The position numbers and the translations under genes are program-made. The notes below the pieces were generated by a model, which was given only the letters and a program-made list of their open reading frames with translations, searched no databases and was not told the origin of the DNA. From the NCBI GenBank assembly GCA_947488845.1, contig CANLBM010000004.1:62001-126000 (forward strand): 64,000 nucleotides of DNA, given 5' to 3'. The first letter of the stretch is position 1, and every line of letters starts with the position of its first letter. Source of the DNA: an uncultured Sphingomonadaceae bacterium (lineage in GTDB: Bacteria > Pseudomonadota > Alphaproteobacteria > Sphingomonadales > Sphingomonadaceae). Positions 20,161 through 28,744 of the stretch are shown piece after piece.

Positions 20161-21360
20161 TTGCACCATTATCTTGATGCTGAGGAGCTGACGAAGGCTC
20201 TAAGCCCAGACATTCCAGTTTTGTTGAATCGTCCGCACGCAGCGCGTCGTGCCGCGCGTTATTTTGTCGATCAGTTTCCCGGCAAGGCACTCTACGCGGT
20301 CAAAGCGAATCCATCGCCTGCCTTGCTGCAATTGCTGTGGGAAGAAGGCGTGACCCATTTCGACGTGGCTTCGATCGACGAAGTCCGCATCGTTCGGGCA
20401 GCTTTGCCCGATGCGACGCTCTGCTACATGAATCCGGTCAAGCAGCTCGCTTCGGTGCGCGAAGCCTATCGGGATCATGGCGTGCGGATTTTCTCGCTCG
20501 ACAGTCTCGAAGAACTGGAAAAAATCGAACTGGGAACGGAATTTGCGGACGACCTGACGCTTTGCGTCCGGATCCGGGTTGCATCGGAATTCGCGGAAAT
20601 CAGCCTTGCTTCGAAATTTGGCATCGATGTCGACGAATCGGCAGAATTGCTCCAGCGTGCGCGGCAGCGGGCAGACTGTCTGGGCATCTGCTTCCACGTC
20701 GGCAGCCAGGCGATGACGCCGCTCGCCTATGTCCACGCCCTGGAACGGGTGCGTACCGCCATTGTCGGCGCGTCGGTCACGGTCGACATCGTCAATGTCG
20801 GTGGTGGTTTTCCGTCGATCTATCCTGATCTCGAGCCGGTTTCGCTCAATCATTATTTCACCGCCATCGACCGCACGTTCGAGGATCTGCCGATCAGCTA
20901 TTCCGCCGAACTCTGGTGCGAGCCGGGCCGGGCGCTGTCGGCCGAATATAGCTCGCTGGTGGTCAAGGTCGAACGACGCCGCGGCAACGAGCTGTTTATC
21001 AACGACGGAGCCTATGGCACCTTGTTTGACGCAGCCCATATCGGCTGGCGTTTTCCGGTTCGCCAGGTTGGCGCGGATGCAGAAAACGGCTCAACCACCG
21101 GGTTCAGCTTCTATGGCCCGACCTGCGACGACATGGATTTCATGGCGGGTCCCTTTGTACTGCCCGACGACATCAAGGCCGGAGATTATATCGAGATCGG
21201 CATGATCGGCGCCTATGGATCGGCGATGCGGACCAAGTTCAACGGCTATGGCAGCAGCGAAGAGCATGATGTCACCGACGAACCGATGGCCAGCCTCTAT
21301 GTCGGCGATAATCTGGACCGGTCCGATCGCGACAATGTGGTATCTTTCCCGAGCGCCTGA
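20161..21360 (+). CDS. ornithine (lysine/ornithine) decarboxylase, type III PLP fold
   Basis: 399 aa. It decarboxylates ornithine (possibly lysine) to putrescine, the substrate of the two genes upstream. The Schiff-base lysine is in ALYAVKANPSPALLQLL. Other family blocks are HFDVASIDEVRIV, ISLASKFGIDVDE, CFHVGSQAM, NVGGGFPSIYPDL, WCEPGRALSAEYSSL, NDGAYGTLFDAAHIGW and the catalytic cysteine in GPTCDDMDFM. The start is a TTG with AAGGGG 10 nt upstream; no ATG fits. A structured leader precedes it, suggesting post-transcriptional control, perhaps by polyamines or ornithine. Confidence 0.9.
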   Translation: MHHYLDAEELTKALSPDIPVLLNRPHAARRAARYFVDQFPGKALYAVKANPSPALLQLLWEEGVTHFDVASIDEVRIVRAALPDATLCYMNPVKQLASVREAYRDHGVRIFSLDSLEELEKIELGTEFADDLTLCVRIRVASEFAEISLASKFGIDVDESAELLQRARQRADCLGICFHVGSQAMTPLAYVHALERVRTAIVGASVTVDIVNVGGGFPSIYPDLEPVSLNHYFTAIDRTFEDLPISYSAELWCEPGRALSAEYSSLVVKVERRRGNELFINDGAYGTLFDAAHIGWRFPVRQVGADAENGSTTGFSFYGPTCDDMDFMAGPFVLPDDIKAGDYIEIGMIGAYGSAMRTKFNGYGSSEEHDVTDEPMASLYVGDNLDRSDRDNVVSFPSA

Positions 21361-21436
21361 TCTCCAAACTAGGTTGCAATTGACAATCCTTTGCAATTGA
21401 AGCAGTTTCTCTCCGGGTTTTGGGAGATTGAGAATC

Positions 21437-21868
21437 ATGGATATCGCTATTTTGACACCCGCTGCGGTACTGGTCCTGTGGTCGCTGATCATGTTGTTGT
21501 GGATGGCGGGGACGCGATTCCCGGCGATGGCAAAATCGGGGGCGGATCTGTCCAAGGCCGCGCCTGGCGGACGGGGAAGTGATCTGGAAGGGGTGATCCC
21601 CGACAAGGTGAACTGGAAATCCCACAATTATACCCATCTGATGGAACAGCCGACGCTGTTTTACGCCACGGCGGTGATCCTTGCAATTACCGGCGCAGGC
21701 CACGGGATGAATCTCTATCTCGCCTGGGCCTATGTCGTCATCCGGATCGTCCACAGCATCTGGCAGGCGACCGTCAATCTGGTGAAAGTCCGCTTCACGC
21801 TCTTCGTGCTGTCGACGATCTGCCTGCTTATCATGGCGATCAACGCGCTGTGGGCCACGCTTTTCTAG
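21437..21868 (+). CDS. MAPEG family membrane protein (copy 1)
   Basis: 143 aa with about four membrane helices. MAPEG proteins are membrane glutathione S-transferase/eicosanoid-type enzymes; bacterial members are mostly uncharacterised. The family block WKSHNYTHLMEQPTLFYATA is present with AWAYVVIRIVHSIWQATVN following. The ATG at 21437 has GGAG about 10 nt upstream; a TTG nine bases earlier is possible. A paralogue follows 29 bp later, so the two form a tandem duplication and probably an operon. The substrate cannot be predicted. Confidence 0.85.
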   Translation: MDIAILTPAAVLVLWSLIMLLWMAGTRFPAMAKSGADLSKAAPGGRGSDLEGVIPDKVNWKSHNYTHLMEQPTLFYATAVILAITGAGHGMNLYLAWAYVVIRIVHSIWQATVNLVKVRFTLFVLSTICLLIMAINALWATLF

Positions 21869-21897
21869 AGCTGGAATAACAACAAGGGAGGGATTTT

Positions 21898-22329
21898 ATG
21901 GAGAAGAGCCTGTTGCTGCAGCCGATGGTTGCGCTCATCTTATGGACCATGCTGGTTTGGCTGTGGATGTATGCCACGCGGATTCCGGCGATGAACAAGG
22001 CCAAGATAGATTCGGCAAATCTGGTGGGCACCAAGGGCGGTGACCTCGATGAACTGCTGCCACCGGAAGTGCAGTGGAAAGCGCATAATTATAACCATTT
22101 GCTGGCAGAACCGACGCTTTTCTACGCAATTTGTGTCGTTCTGATCCTTTCCGGACAGGATTTTGGACTGAACCTGACCATCGCCTGGATTTATGTCGGC
22201 TTGCGCGTTCTGCACAGCCTGATCCAGGTCACGGTCAACCGGGTGGTTTTCCGCTTCTCAGCTTTTGCGCTGTCCAGCCTGTGCATCATTGCCCTTGCCA
22301 TTCACGCGGCTATTGCGGTGTTCCACTAG
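21898..22329 (+). CDS. MAPEG family membrane protein (copy 2)
   Basis: 143 aa, the same length as the gene before it and clearly homologous: WKAHNYNHLLAEPTLFYAIC aligns with WKSHNYTHLMEQPTLFYATA, and AWIYVGLRVLHSLIQVTVN with the copy-1 block. Four hydrophobic helices are visible. The start ATG follows GGGAGGGATTTT. The two copies have diverged well over most of their length, so the duplication is old. Its stop lies 11 bp from the end of the convergent rlmD gene. Confidence 0.85.
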   Translation: MEKSLLLQPMVALILWTMLVWLWMYATRIPAMNKAKIDSANLVGTKGGDLDELLPPEVQWKAHNYNHLLAEPTLFYAICVVLILSGQDFGLNLTIAWIYVGLRVLHSLIQVTVNRVVFRFSAFALSSLCIIALAIHAAIAVFH

Positions 22330-22340
22330 CTGGACGACGA

Positions 22341-23549
22341 TCAGCGGCTGAAGCTGGATACAATCTCGACATGGGTCGACCATAGAAACTGCCCGACCGG
22401 CCAGACTTCACGGAGCTTGTATCCGGCATCGCAGAGCTGCTTTGCATCTCTGGCGAAGCTCGCCGGATTGCAGCTGATATAGCAGATTTTCTCGACCTCT
22501 GATTGCGCCAGTTGCAAGATCTGTTCGCGCGCTCCCGCCCGCGGCGGGTCAAGAATGACGGCATCAAAACGATTGAGTTCTTCCGCGCTTAACGGCCGAC
22601 GGAACAGGTCGCGATGCTCGCAGAATATCTGACGTTTGGAGTGGTTGGCTACCATTTTCAGCGCGCCCATTGTGTCGCGAGCGCCTTCAGCCGCATAGAC
22701 TTTTCTGTCACCACCGAGAGCCAGAGTGAATGTGCCCAGTCCGGCGAACAGGTCGGCGACAAGCCGCGCGTCACCAACGGCCTCGAGCATCGCCGAAACC
22801 AGCATCTGCTGGCCATCGCGGGTTGGCTGCAAAAAGGCGCTATGCGGAAAACTGACGGCCATTCCGCCAAAGGTGACCGTCACCGGTTCCGGTTCCCACT
22901 GGGTTTCCGGACCATAGCCGCCATCGACGGACAGGCGCGCCAAGCCATTGGCTTTGGCAAAGTCAGACAGGGCCTCCCGCTGCTCCAGCCCTTCCGGCTC
23001 ATAATTGCTGATCAGCAGATCGATCCCCTGATCGACGAGTGTCATCTCGATGTTCATGTCATGTTTGCGGCGCGAGGCCTTTTTGAGAAAGGTCCGCAAG
23101 GGCGCGAGAAGCGCGAATAGCTCGGGTGCCATGATCTCGCATTGTTGCAGGTCGACGATCCGATGGCTGCCGGCGCCGCTGAAGCCGAGCTTGAACTGGT
23201 CGCCGAGCTTGGCAGCGCGCAGACTGGCGCGGATTCTGGTTTTTGGCTGGGAGACCTGGGGCGGGTGCAACAATTCTGCCGTCAGTCCCTGTCCTTCGAG
23301 TGCGTAGGCCACCCGCTCGGTGAGAAAGCGGGTGTAGCTCTCGTCATCGAGGTGCTGCAGGTTGCAGCCGCCACAGGACTGAAAATGCTGGCACGGAGGC
23401 TCGACATGATGCGGCCCCTTGATCAGGCCGCCGTCTTCATTCAACCGATCCAGCGGAGCGGAAAAGGCAACATGGCGGCCATCGGCGGTAACGCCATCAC
23501 CCTTTGCGGCGACACGAAGTATCAGGTCAGGATCGGGAGTCGCGGTCAT
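22341..23549 (-). CDS. rlmD: 23S rRNA uracil-C5 methyltransferase (RlmD/TrmA family)
   Basis: 402 aa SAM-dependent m5U methyltransferase. A 4Fe-4S cluster-type cysteine set is visible in CQHFQSCGGCNLQH. The SAM fold includes VADLFAGLGTFTLAL. The catalytic motifs are AVILDPPRAGAREQI and the nucleophile cysteine in YISCNPASFARD. It could act on 23S U1939 or U747-type sites; RlmD-like is the best guess. The frame is open upstream, but the ATG at 23549 overlaps the nnrD stop as ATGA and has AGGA 6 nt upstream, which settles the start. Confidence 0.88.
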   Translation of the reverse strand: MTATPDPDLILRVAAKGDGVTADGRHVAFSAPLDRLNEDGGLIKGPHHVEPPCQHFQSCGGCNLQHLDDESYTRFLTERVAYALEGQGLTAELLHPPQVSQPKTRIRASLRAAKLGDQFKLGFSGAGSHRIVDLQQCEIMAPELFALLAPLRTFLKKASRRKHDMNIEMTLVDQGIDLLISNYEPEGLEQREALSDFAKANGLARLSVDGGYGPETQWEPEPVTVTFGGMAVSFPHSAFLQPTRDGQQMLVSAMLEAVGDARLVADLFAGLGTFTLALGGDRKVYAAEGARDTMGALKMVANHSKRQIFCEHRDLFRRPLSAEELNRFDAVILDPPRAGAREQILQLAQSEVEKICYISCNPASFARDAKQLCDAGYKLREVWPVGQFLWSTHVEIVSSFSR

Positions 23550-24949
23550 AAGCATTCCTGCAGAGTGGCGGGGAGTTGGTCGATGAGCATTTCCGGCGTG
23601 AAAGCGGGGCCAGCCAATTGTCCAGCCCTGCTGTGCAGCCATTGGCCCTCGCACGCCGCCTTATAACCACTGGTGCCGGTTGCCAAGCGACTTGCGATAA
23701 TCCCGGCCAGGACATCTCCGGTCCCTGCTGTCGACAGCCATGGACAGGATTGCGCCGATATGGTGGCTTTGCCGTCGGGGCTGACGATTGCGGTATCGGA
23801 GCCTTTCAGCAAAATGGAACATCCCGCTTGCCCGGCGAGTTTCCGGCTATCGTCGATTTTCTGGTGCGAAGCGTCTGGCATCAGAGCGAAAAACTCTCCC
23901 GCATGGGGTGTTGCGACAGTCTCGGCAGAGCGGCCATTCACCAGATCAATGAATTGCGATCCGGCAACGGTGAGCGCATCGGCGTCCAGAACAAGCGGTG
24001 CCCCTGCCGCAAGCGCGGTGCTCAACAATTCTCTCGCCCGGCCATCCCTGCCCAGACCGGGGCCGATGACAATGGCCGAGATACGTTTGTCGGAAAGCCT
24101 ATGTTCAAGTTCTGCGATCTCCCGCACTGTCTCGACCACGATGCTGGGATGCGGCGCGACAAAGCCGGAGGGGGCAAATATTTTAACATAGCCTGCCCCC
24201 GATTTCTGGGCAGCCATCGCCGTGAGCTGGGCCGCGCCGGGCATTGCTCCGGCAACCACGGCGACCAGGCCCCGACTATATTTATGGTCCTGTGATGTCG
24301 GCCCGGGAATCCGTGGTCTGGACAGAATTTGCAGATTGCTGTCCGCTGCGATGCCGATATCGATCCCGACCAGATTGCCCATTCTTGATCGTGCCGGTTC
24401 CAGAAAATGGGCTGGCTTGTATGCGCCAAGGGCAATCGTCATATCAAACTGCGGAATATCGTTGAGAAGCGTGCCATGGTCGGATTCAATGCCGCTCGGC
24501 AGATCTATCGCTGTCCGCCCCTTGGCACCGTCAAACAAGCGGGCGAAATGGCCGAACCATGGTTCGCCGACCGCGCGGGTCAGTCCGGTGCCAAAGAGGC
24601 AATCGACCAATTGCGCCGCGGGCTGTGCATCGGCCAATGGCAGAGTCTTTCCGCGCCACAGCGATTTTGCATGCTGCGCTGCCGGGGTTGCCGGTTCAAG
24701 CGGTCTCGCGATACTGACATCGACGCCCTTTTCGAGCAGCCACTGGGCGATGACATAACCGTCGCCCCCGTTATTGCCCGGACCACAAAGAACCAGCGTC
24801 GGCATATCGGCGGCGATCCGCCAGATCATCTGCGCGGCACCCTGTCCGGCCCGGCGCATCAATTCCTGAACCGAAATGCCGCTGTCGATCAGCAGCTGTT
24901 CCGCCAGCTTCATTTCAGCGGCGGTCAATATGTTCCCGTGATTGAGCAA
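23546..24949 (-). CDS. nnrD: bifunctional NAD(P)HX epimerase / ADP-dependent NAD(P)HX dehydratase
   Basis: 467 aa fused metabolite-repair enzyme. The N-terminal YjeF_N epimerase domain (about 1-210) shows CGPGNNGGDGYVIAQWLL. The C-terminal ribokinase-like dehydratase domain shows VIGPGLGRDGRAREL, DADALTVAG, TPHAGEFFAL, LLKGSDTAIVSPDG and the catalytic STAGTGDVLAGIIA. Together they repair hydrated NAD(P)H. It overlaps the rlmD start by 4 bp and follows a small lipoprotein gene after 8 bp. Operon order on this strand is ilvD - lipoprotein - nnrD - rlmD. Confidence 0.93.
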   Translation of the reverse strand: MLNHGNILTAAEMKLAEQLLIDSGISVQELMRRAGQGAAQMIWRIAADMPTLVLCGPGNNGGDGYVIAQWLLEKGVDVSIARPLEPATPAAQHAKSLWRGKTLPLADAQPAAQLVDCLFGTGLTRAVGEPWFGHFARLFDGAKGRTAIDLPSGIESDHGTLLNDIPQFDMTIALGAYKPAHFLEPARSRMGNLVGIDIGIAADSNLQILSRPRIPGPTSQDHKYSRGLVAVVAGAMPGAAQLTAMAAQKSGAGYVKIFAPSGFVAPHPSIVVETVREIAELEHRLSDKRISAIVIGPGLGRDGRARELLSTALAAGAPLVLDADALTVAGSQFIDLVNGRSAETVATPHAGEFFALMPDASHQKIDDSRKLAGQAGCSILLKGSDTAIVSPDGKATISAQSCPWLSTAGTGDVLAGIIASRLATGTSGYKAACEGQWLHSRAGQLAGPAFTPEMLIDQLPATLQECL

Positions 24950-24957
24950 AACTGCCT

Positions 24958-25413
24958 CTAGTTTCCGGCTTGTGCCGGGTCTCTGCTAGTCTCTGGCGCG
25001 TTCGCGGGCAAGGCTTCGGATTTTGCGGCGGACTTGATCTGGGCCGGCAGCAGATATTTGTCGGGACCAACGCTGACCAATATCTTGCCGTCCTCGATAA
25101 TCGAAATCTGCGCCTTGTCGAAACCATCGGCCGCTTCGAGGCCGTGGCCATCGGTCAGGACGTTGAAACGGCGAAAACCGCCATCGGGATGGCGAATGAT
25201 CATGGTGACGCCGCCCTCGCCGCTCAACCTTTCGGTAAAACAGTCGCGGGAAAAATCACTTGCACCATCAATCGCGCATTCGATTTTACCGTCATTACCG
25301 GCCTGATCCGCCGCCCGCTGTTCCGCGTCCGCAAGAACGGCATTATCGGGCCGATTCTCGCAGGCGGTCAGCAACAGGGTCAGGCCGACAATATTAGATA
25401 TCCGCATAGACAT
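24958..25413 (-). CDS. hypothetical small lipoprotein
   Basis: 151 aa of unknown function. The N-terminus [20 protein letters not shown] has a short basic region, hydrophobic core and a lipobox (LTAC), so export and lipid anchoring are likely. The mature part contains [20 protein letters not shown] and [20 protein letters not shown]. Its start overlaps the last 20 bp of ilvD, and AAGG lies 9 nt before the ATG at 25413. I do not recognise the family; similar small lipoproteins next to ilvD are common in sphingomonads as far as I recall. Confidence 0.75.
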   Translation of the reverse strand: MSMRISNIVGLTLLLTACENRPDNAVLADAEQRAADQAGNDGKIECAIDGASDFSRDCFTERLSGEGGVTMIIRHPDGGFRRFNVLTDGHGLEAADGFDKAQISIIEDGKILVSVGPDKYLLPAQIKSAAKSEALPANAPETSRDPAQAGN

Positions 25414-27115
25414 GTTTTTCTGCCTTGGCTCCAGGATGGGTCACCGCCCCCTGATAGGCCGGTCCCACATTTTGCGCATAACGCCACAATGCTCCTGAAC
25501 CATAATCGGTTTCGCGTCGTGTAAATTTTTCTCTACGCTCCGCCAATATTGCCTCGTCGACTTCCAGATCGATGATCCCCTTTTCGGCGTCGATATTGAT
25601 CATGTCGCCTTCTTCGATCAGGCCGATAGGCCCGCCATCGGCTGCTTCCGGTCCGACGTGACCGATGCAGAAACCGCGTGTCGCACCGGAGAAACGACCA
25701 TCGGTGATCAGTGCGACCTTCTCGCCCATGCCCTGCCCGTATAGCGCAGCGGTGGTGGCCAGCATTTCCCGCATGCCGGGACCGCCTTTTGGCCCTTCGT
25801 TGCGGATGACGACAACGGCACCTTCCTTGATCTCGCGCTTTTCGACGGCTTCAAAGGCATGTTCCTCGCATTCGAAGACCTGGGCCGGTCCGCGGAACTG
25901 CAGGCGGGCCATGCCCGCGACCTTGACGATCGCGCCCTCTGGTGCCAGCGAACCGCGCAGCCCGACAACGCCGCCGGTCGCGGTGATCGCGTGCTGGACG
26001 TCGTAAATGACCTTCTGGTCCGGGTTCCAGACGATTTCCTCGATATTCTCGCCGAGCGTCTTGCCGGTGACAGTGATGCAGTCACCTTTGATCAGACCGT
26101 TGTCCATCATCGTCTTCATCAGCATGTAGACACCGCCGGCATCATGCATGTCCTTGGCGACATATTTGCCGCCCGGTTTCAGATCGGCCAGATAGGGTGT
26201 GGTCTTGAAGATTTCGGCGACATCGAACAGGTCGAAATCGATGCCCGCTTCGCTGGCCATCGCCGGCAGGTGCAAGGCGGCGTTGGTCGAGCCACCGGTG
26301 GCGGCGACGACACGCGCTGCGTTAATGAACGCGTCTCTGGTGCAGATGTCGCGGGGGCGCAGATTGAGCTCGATCAGGTTCATGATCTGGCGACCCGCTG
26401 CCCGCGCCATATCGTCGCGGGTTTCATAGGGAGCCGGCGCCATGTTGCTGTTCGGCAAGGACAGGCCGATCGCTTCGGCGACACAGGCCATGGTGTTGGC
26501 TGTAAACTGGCCGCCGCAGGCACCGTGGCCCGGGCAAGCGACTTTCTCGAGTTCGATCAGTTCCTGCAACGGGCAATTGCCGGCGCTATGCTGACCGACC
26601 GCCTCGAACACGTCGACGACGGTTACGTCCTTGTCGTGGAAGCGTCCTGGAAGGATCGAGCCGCCATAGACGAAGATTGACGGGACGTTGAGTCGCAGCA
26701 TCGCCATCATCATGCCCGGTAGACTCTTGTCGCAGCCGGCATAGCCGATGACCGCATCATAGCAGTGGCCGCGGACGCTCAGCTCGACGCTGTCGGCGAT
26801 GACTTCGCGCGACACCAGCGAGGCTTTCATGCCCTGATGGCCCATGGCAATCCCGTCGGTGACGGTGATGGTGTTGAACCGCCGCGGCGTACCGCCGGCT
26901 TCGATCACGCCTTCGCGCGCGATATCGGCCTGACCGTCGAGCAAGGTGTTGCAAGGGGCGCTGTCGTTACCCGCCGAGGCGATGCCGACGAACGGCTTTG
27001 CAATATCTTCTTCGGTCATCCCCATTGCATAATAATAGCTGCGCTGCGGTGCGCGCTCCGGGCCGACGCTGACATGACGGCTGGGCAAACGGGACTTGTC
27101 GAATCTGTTGGTCAT
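25394..27115 (-). CDS. ilvD: dihydroxy-acid dehydratase
   Basis: 573 aa Fe-S enzyme of valine, isoleucine and leucine synthesis, dehydrating 2,3-dihydroxy-3-methylbutanoate. Cluster cysteines are in [18 protein letters not shown] and [19 protein letters not shown]; the C-terminal catalytic region is [20 protein letters not shown]. The ATG at 27115 ([14 protein letters not shown]) has GGAAG upstream; a TTG four codons earlier is less likely. It leads the operon that continues with the lipoprotein, nnrD and rlmD. Confidence 0.95.
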   Translation of the reverse strand: MTNRFDKSRLPSRHVSVGPERAPQRSYYYAMGMTEEDIAKPFVGIASAGNDSAPCNTLLDGQADIAREGVIEAGGTPRRFNTITVTDGIAMGHQGMKASLVSREVIADSVELSVRGHCYDAVIGYAGCDKSLPGMMMAMLRLNVPSIFVYGGSILPGRFHDKDVTVVDVFEAVGQHSAGNCPLQELIELEKVACPGHGACGGQFTANTMACVAEAIGLSLPNSNMAPAPYETRDDMARAAGRQIMNLIELNLRPRDICTRDAFINAARVVAATGGSTNAALHLPAMASEAGIDFDLFDVAEIFKTTPYLADLKPGGKYVAKDMHDAGGVYMLMKTMMDNGLIKGDCITVTGKTLGENIEEIVWNPDQKVIYDVQHAITATGGVVGLRGSLAPEGAIVKVAGMARLQFRGPAQVFECEEHAFEAVEKREIKEGAVVVIRNEGPKGGPGMREMLATTAALYGQGMGEKVALITDGRFSGATRGFCIGHVGPEAADGGPIGLIEEGDMINIDAEKGIIDLEVDEAILAERREKFTRRETDYGSGALWRYAQNVGPAYQGAVTHPGAKAEKHVYADI

Positions 27116-27166
27116 TCTGGCTTCCAATATGGCTATTTCTGGATCGTCCTTTCAAAAGTCCGCCGG

Positions 27167-27895
27167 TTAAGCAAGGGCTGTTCTTATTTTATCGCAACTA
27201 CGCAATAAAATATCAGCGAAACGGCGCTGTCCCGCCTCTTCCCGGATCAGATCCTGCCGGACTTCGACCCCGATATAGGGCTGACCAATGGTTTCGCACT
27301 GGCGGTTCATCGTCGCGTTCAGGTCTTTACCGGAATAAGGCATCTGGTCACCGATGATCAATCCATCCTCTTCACCCAGAAACTGGAGCGCCAGACGCGG
27401 GGCTGTCTGATGCTCGTTATACATGATTCCCATGTCCCACGGCCGTTCGAGGTCCGGTCTGTAACGAAGCACCGGCGAAAAACTGTGCAGCGAAGCCACG
27501 AGCGCCGGCTGCAAGTCTGCGATCAGCGCCGCCACCCGCTCGTGATAAGGCGTAAAAAAGCGATCCAGTCTGGCTTGTCTTTCCTCGGCGCAAAGATGAT
27601 TGCCCGGAATTTCTACGCCGTCGCTGCTTTCCACGATGACGGCGGCTTCGTCGGGATAGCGGTTGAGGTCGACTATCAGACGGGAGTTGGCGCTGAGAAT
27701 CGCCAGATATCCGCCATGTTCTGTCATCAGGCGTGCAACCTGTGCGATGCCCGAGTCATAGGCGATATGGTCATCTGTATATTCCGGCGAAATTCCCAGA
27801 TCGATATCATCGGGTATATGTCTCGAGGCATGATCGACAACGATCAACACGCCTCCTTCGGAGGGAACTCCGGATATTTCAAAAGCTTCGGTCAT
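27167..27895 (-). CDS. N-formylglutamate amidohydrolase-family protein
   Basis: 242 aa hydrolase-family protein. It shows LIVVDHASRHIPDDIDLG near the start, NRYPDEAAVIVESSDG, VASLHSFSPVLRYRPDLERP and IGVEVRQDLIREEAG, matching the N-formylglutamate amidohydrolase fold. Family members release glutamate and formate in histidine breakdown, but no other hut gene is nearby, so the true substrate is open. The ATG at 27895 overlaps the ispE stop (ATGA) and is chosen over a much longer upstream frame lying inside ispE. Confidence 0.85.
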   Translation of the reverse strand: MTEAFEISGVPSEGGVLIVVDHASRHIPDDIDLGISPEYTDDHIAYDSGIAQVARLMTEHGGYLAILSANSRLIVDLNRYPDEAAVIVESSDGVEIPGNHLCAEERQARLDRFFTPYHERVAALIADLQPALVASLHSFSPVLRYRPDLERPWDMGIMYNEHQTAPRLALQFLGEEDGLIIGDQMPYSGKDLNATMNRQCETIGQPYIGVEVRQDLIREEAGQRRFADILLRSCDKIRTALA

Positions 27896-28725
27896 CGAAT
27901 TTTCCCAATCAACGTCCATATTCCGTCCATTGCCTTTCGGCAGCGGGTTTCGGCATTTTTGGCCTGTGCCGGACTGTCGAACAAGGCAAAACATGTTGCG
28001 CCAGAGCCGGACATCCGCGCGACCACCGGCTCGCATTGTTCGAGCATGTGCAGCACATCTGCCAATATTGGCACCAGCGCGATTGCCGGTTTCTGCAGAT
28101 CATTCCTGCCATTCCGTGCGACAGTGATGACCGGCCCGCTTCCGAGAGCGCCGCGATCGATACCATCCCAGGCGGCGAATATGGCCGCCGTGGAAACCGG
28201 AACCAGCGGATTGACAAGCAGCGCGGTACATTGCCTCAGATCGTCGTCGGCGATCCTCGCCAGATCCTGACCGATGCCCGTGCCGCTGCAGGTCTGGCTG
28301 ATCACGCAGGCGGGAACATCAGCGCCCAGCGGTTTGGCAATTTCGGCCAGTGCCGCGACATCATGGTCCAGTCCCCAGAAGCGATTGAGCAACCGGAGCG
28401 TCGCCGCAGCATCGGCGGAACCGCCGCCAATCCCGGAAGCCACCGGCAACCGCTTGTCGAGACGGAGCCGCGCGCCGCGCGTTACATTTGATTTTTCCAC
28501 AAGCCGCCTCGCCGCCTCGACAACCAGATTGTCCGATGTGCTCAGCCCCTCGGCGAAAGGACCGGATATTTCCAGAGTCACACCGTCACCCGGCTGAACC
28601 GAAATCAGATCGCCAGCGTCGAGAAAGGCGAATATCGTCTCCAGTTCATGATAACCATTTGGCAGTCGATTGCGGACATGCAGTGCCAAGTTGATCTTTG
28701 CATAGGCCGTTTCGCTGTTCACCAT
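27892..28725 (-). CDS. ispE: 4-diphosphocytidyl-2-C-methyl-D-erythritol kinase
   Basis: About 277 aa GHMP kinase of the non-mevalonate isoprenoid pathway. It shows AYAKINLALHVRNRLPNGYH at the N-terminus, the ATP-binding PVASGIGGGSADAAATLRLL, and the C-terminal MSGSGATCFALF. The ATG at 28725 is preferred; a GTG one codon later is possible and the Shine-Dalgarno is weak. It starts 19 bp after the TPR gene ends and overlaps the next gene by 4 bp. Confidence 0.93.
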   Translation of the reverse strand: MVNSETAYAKINLALHVRNRLPNGYHELETIFAFLDAGDLISVQPGDGVTLEISGPFAEGLSTSDNLVVEAARRLVEKSNVTRGARLRLDKRLPVASGIGGGSADAAATLRLLNRFWGLDHDVAALAEIAKPLGADVPACVISQTCSGTGIGQDLARIADDDLRQCTALLVNPLVPVSTAAIFAAWDGIDRGALGSGPVITVARNGRNDLQKPAIALVPILADVLHMLEQCEPVVARMSGSGATCFALFDSPAQAKNAETRCRKAMDGIWTLIGKIR

Positions 28726-28744
28726 AACCAGAACCGGACGGGCA

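Noticed and set aside
25859..26680. 273-codon open frame opposite ilvD
   Set aside because: Shadow of ilvD; no recognisable protein features.
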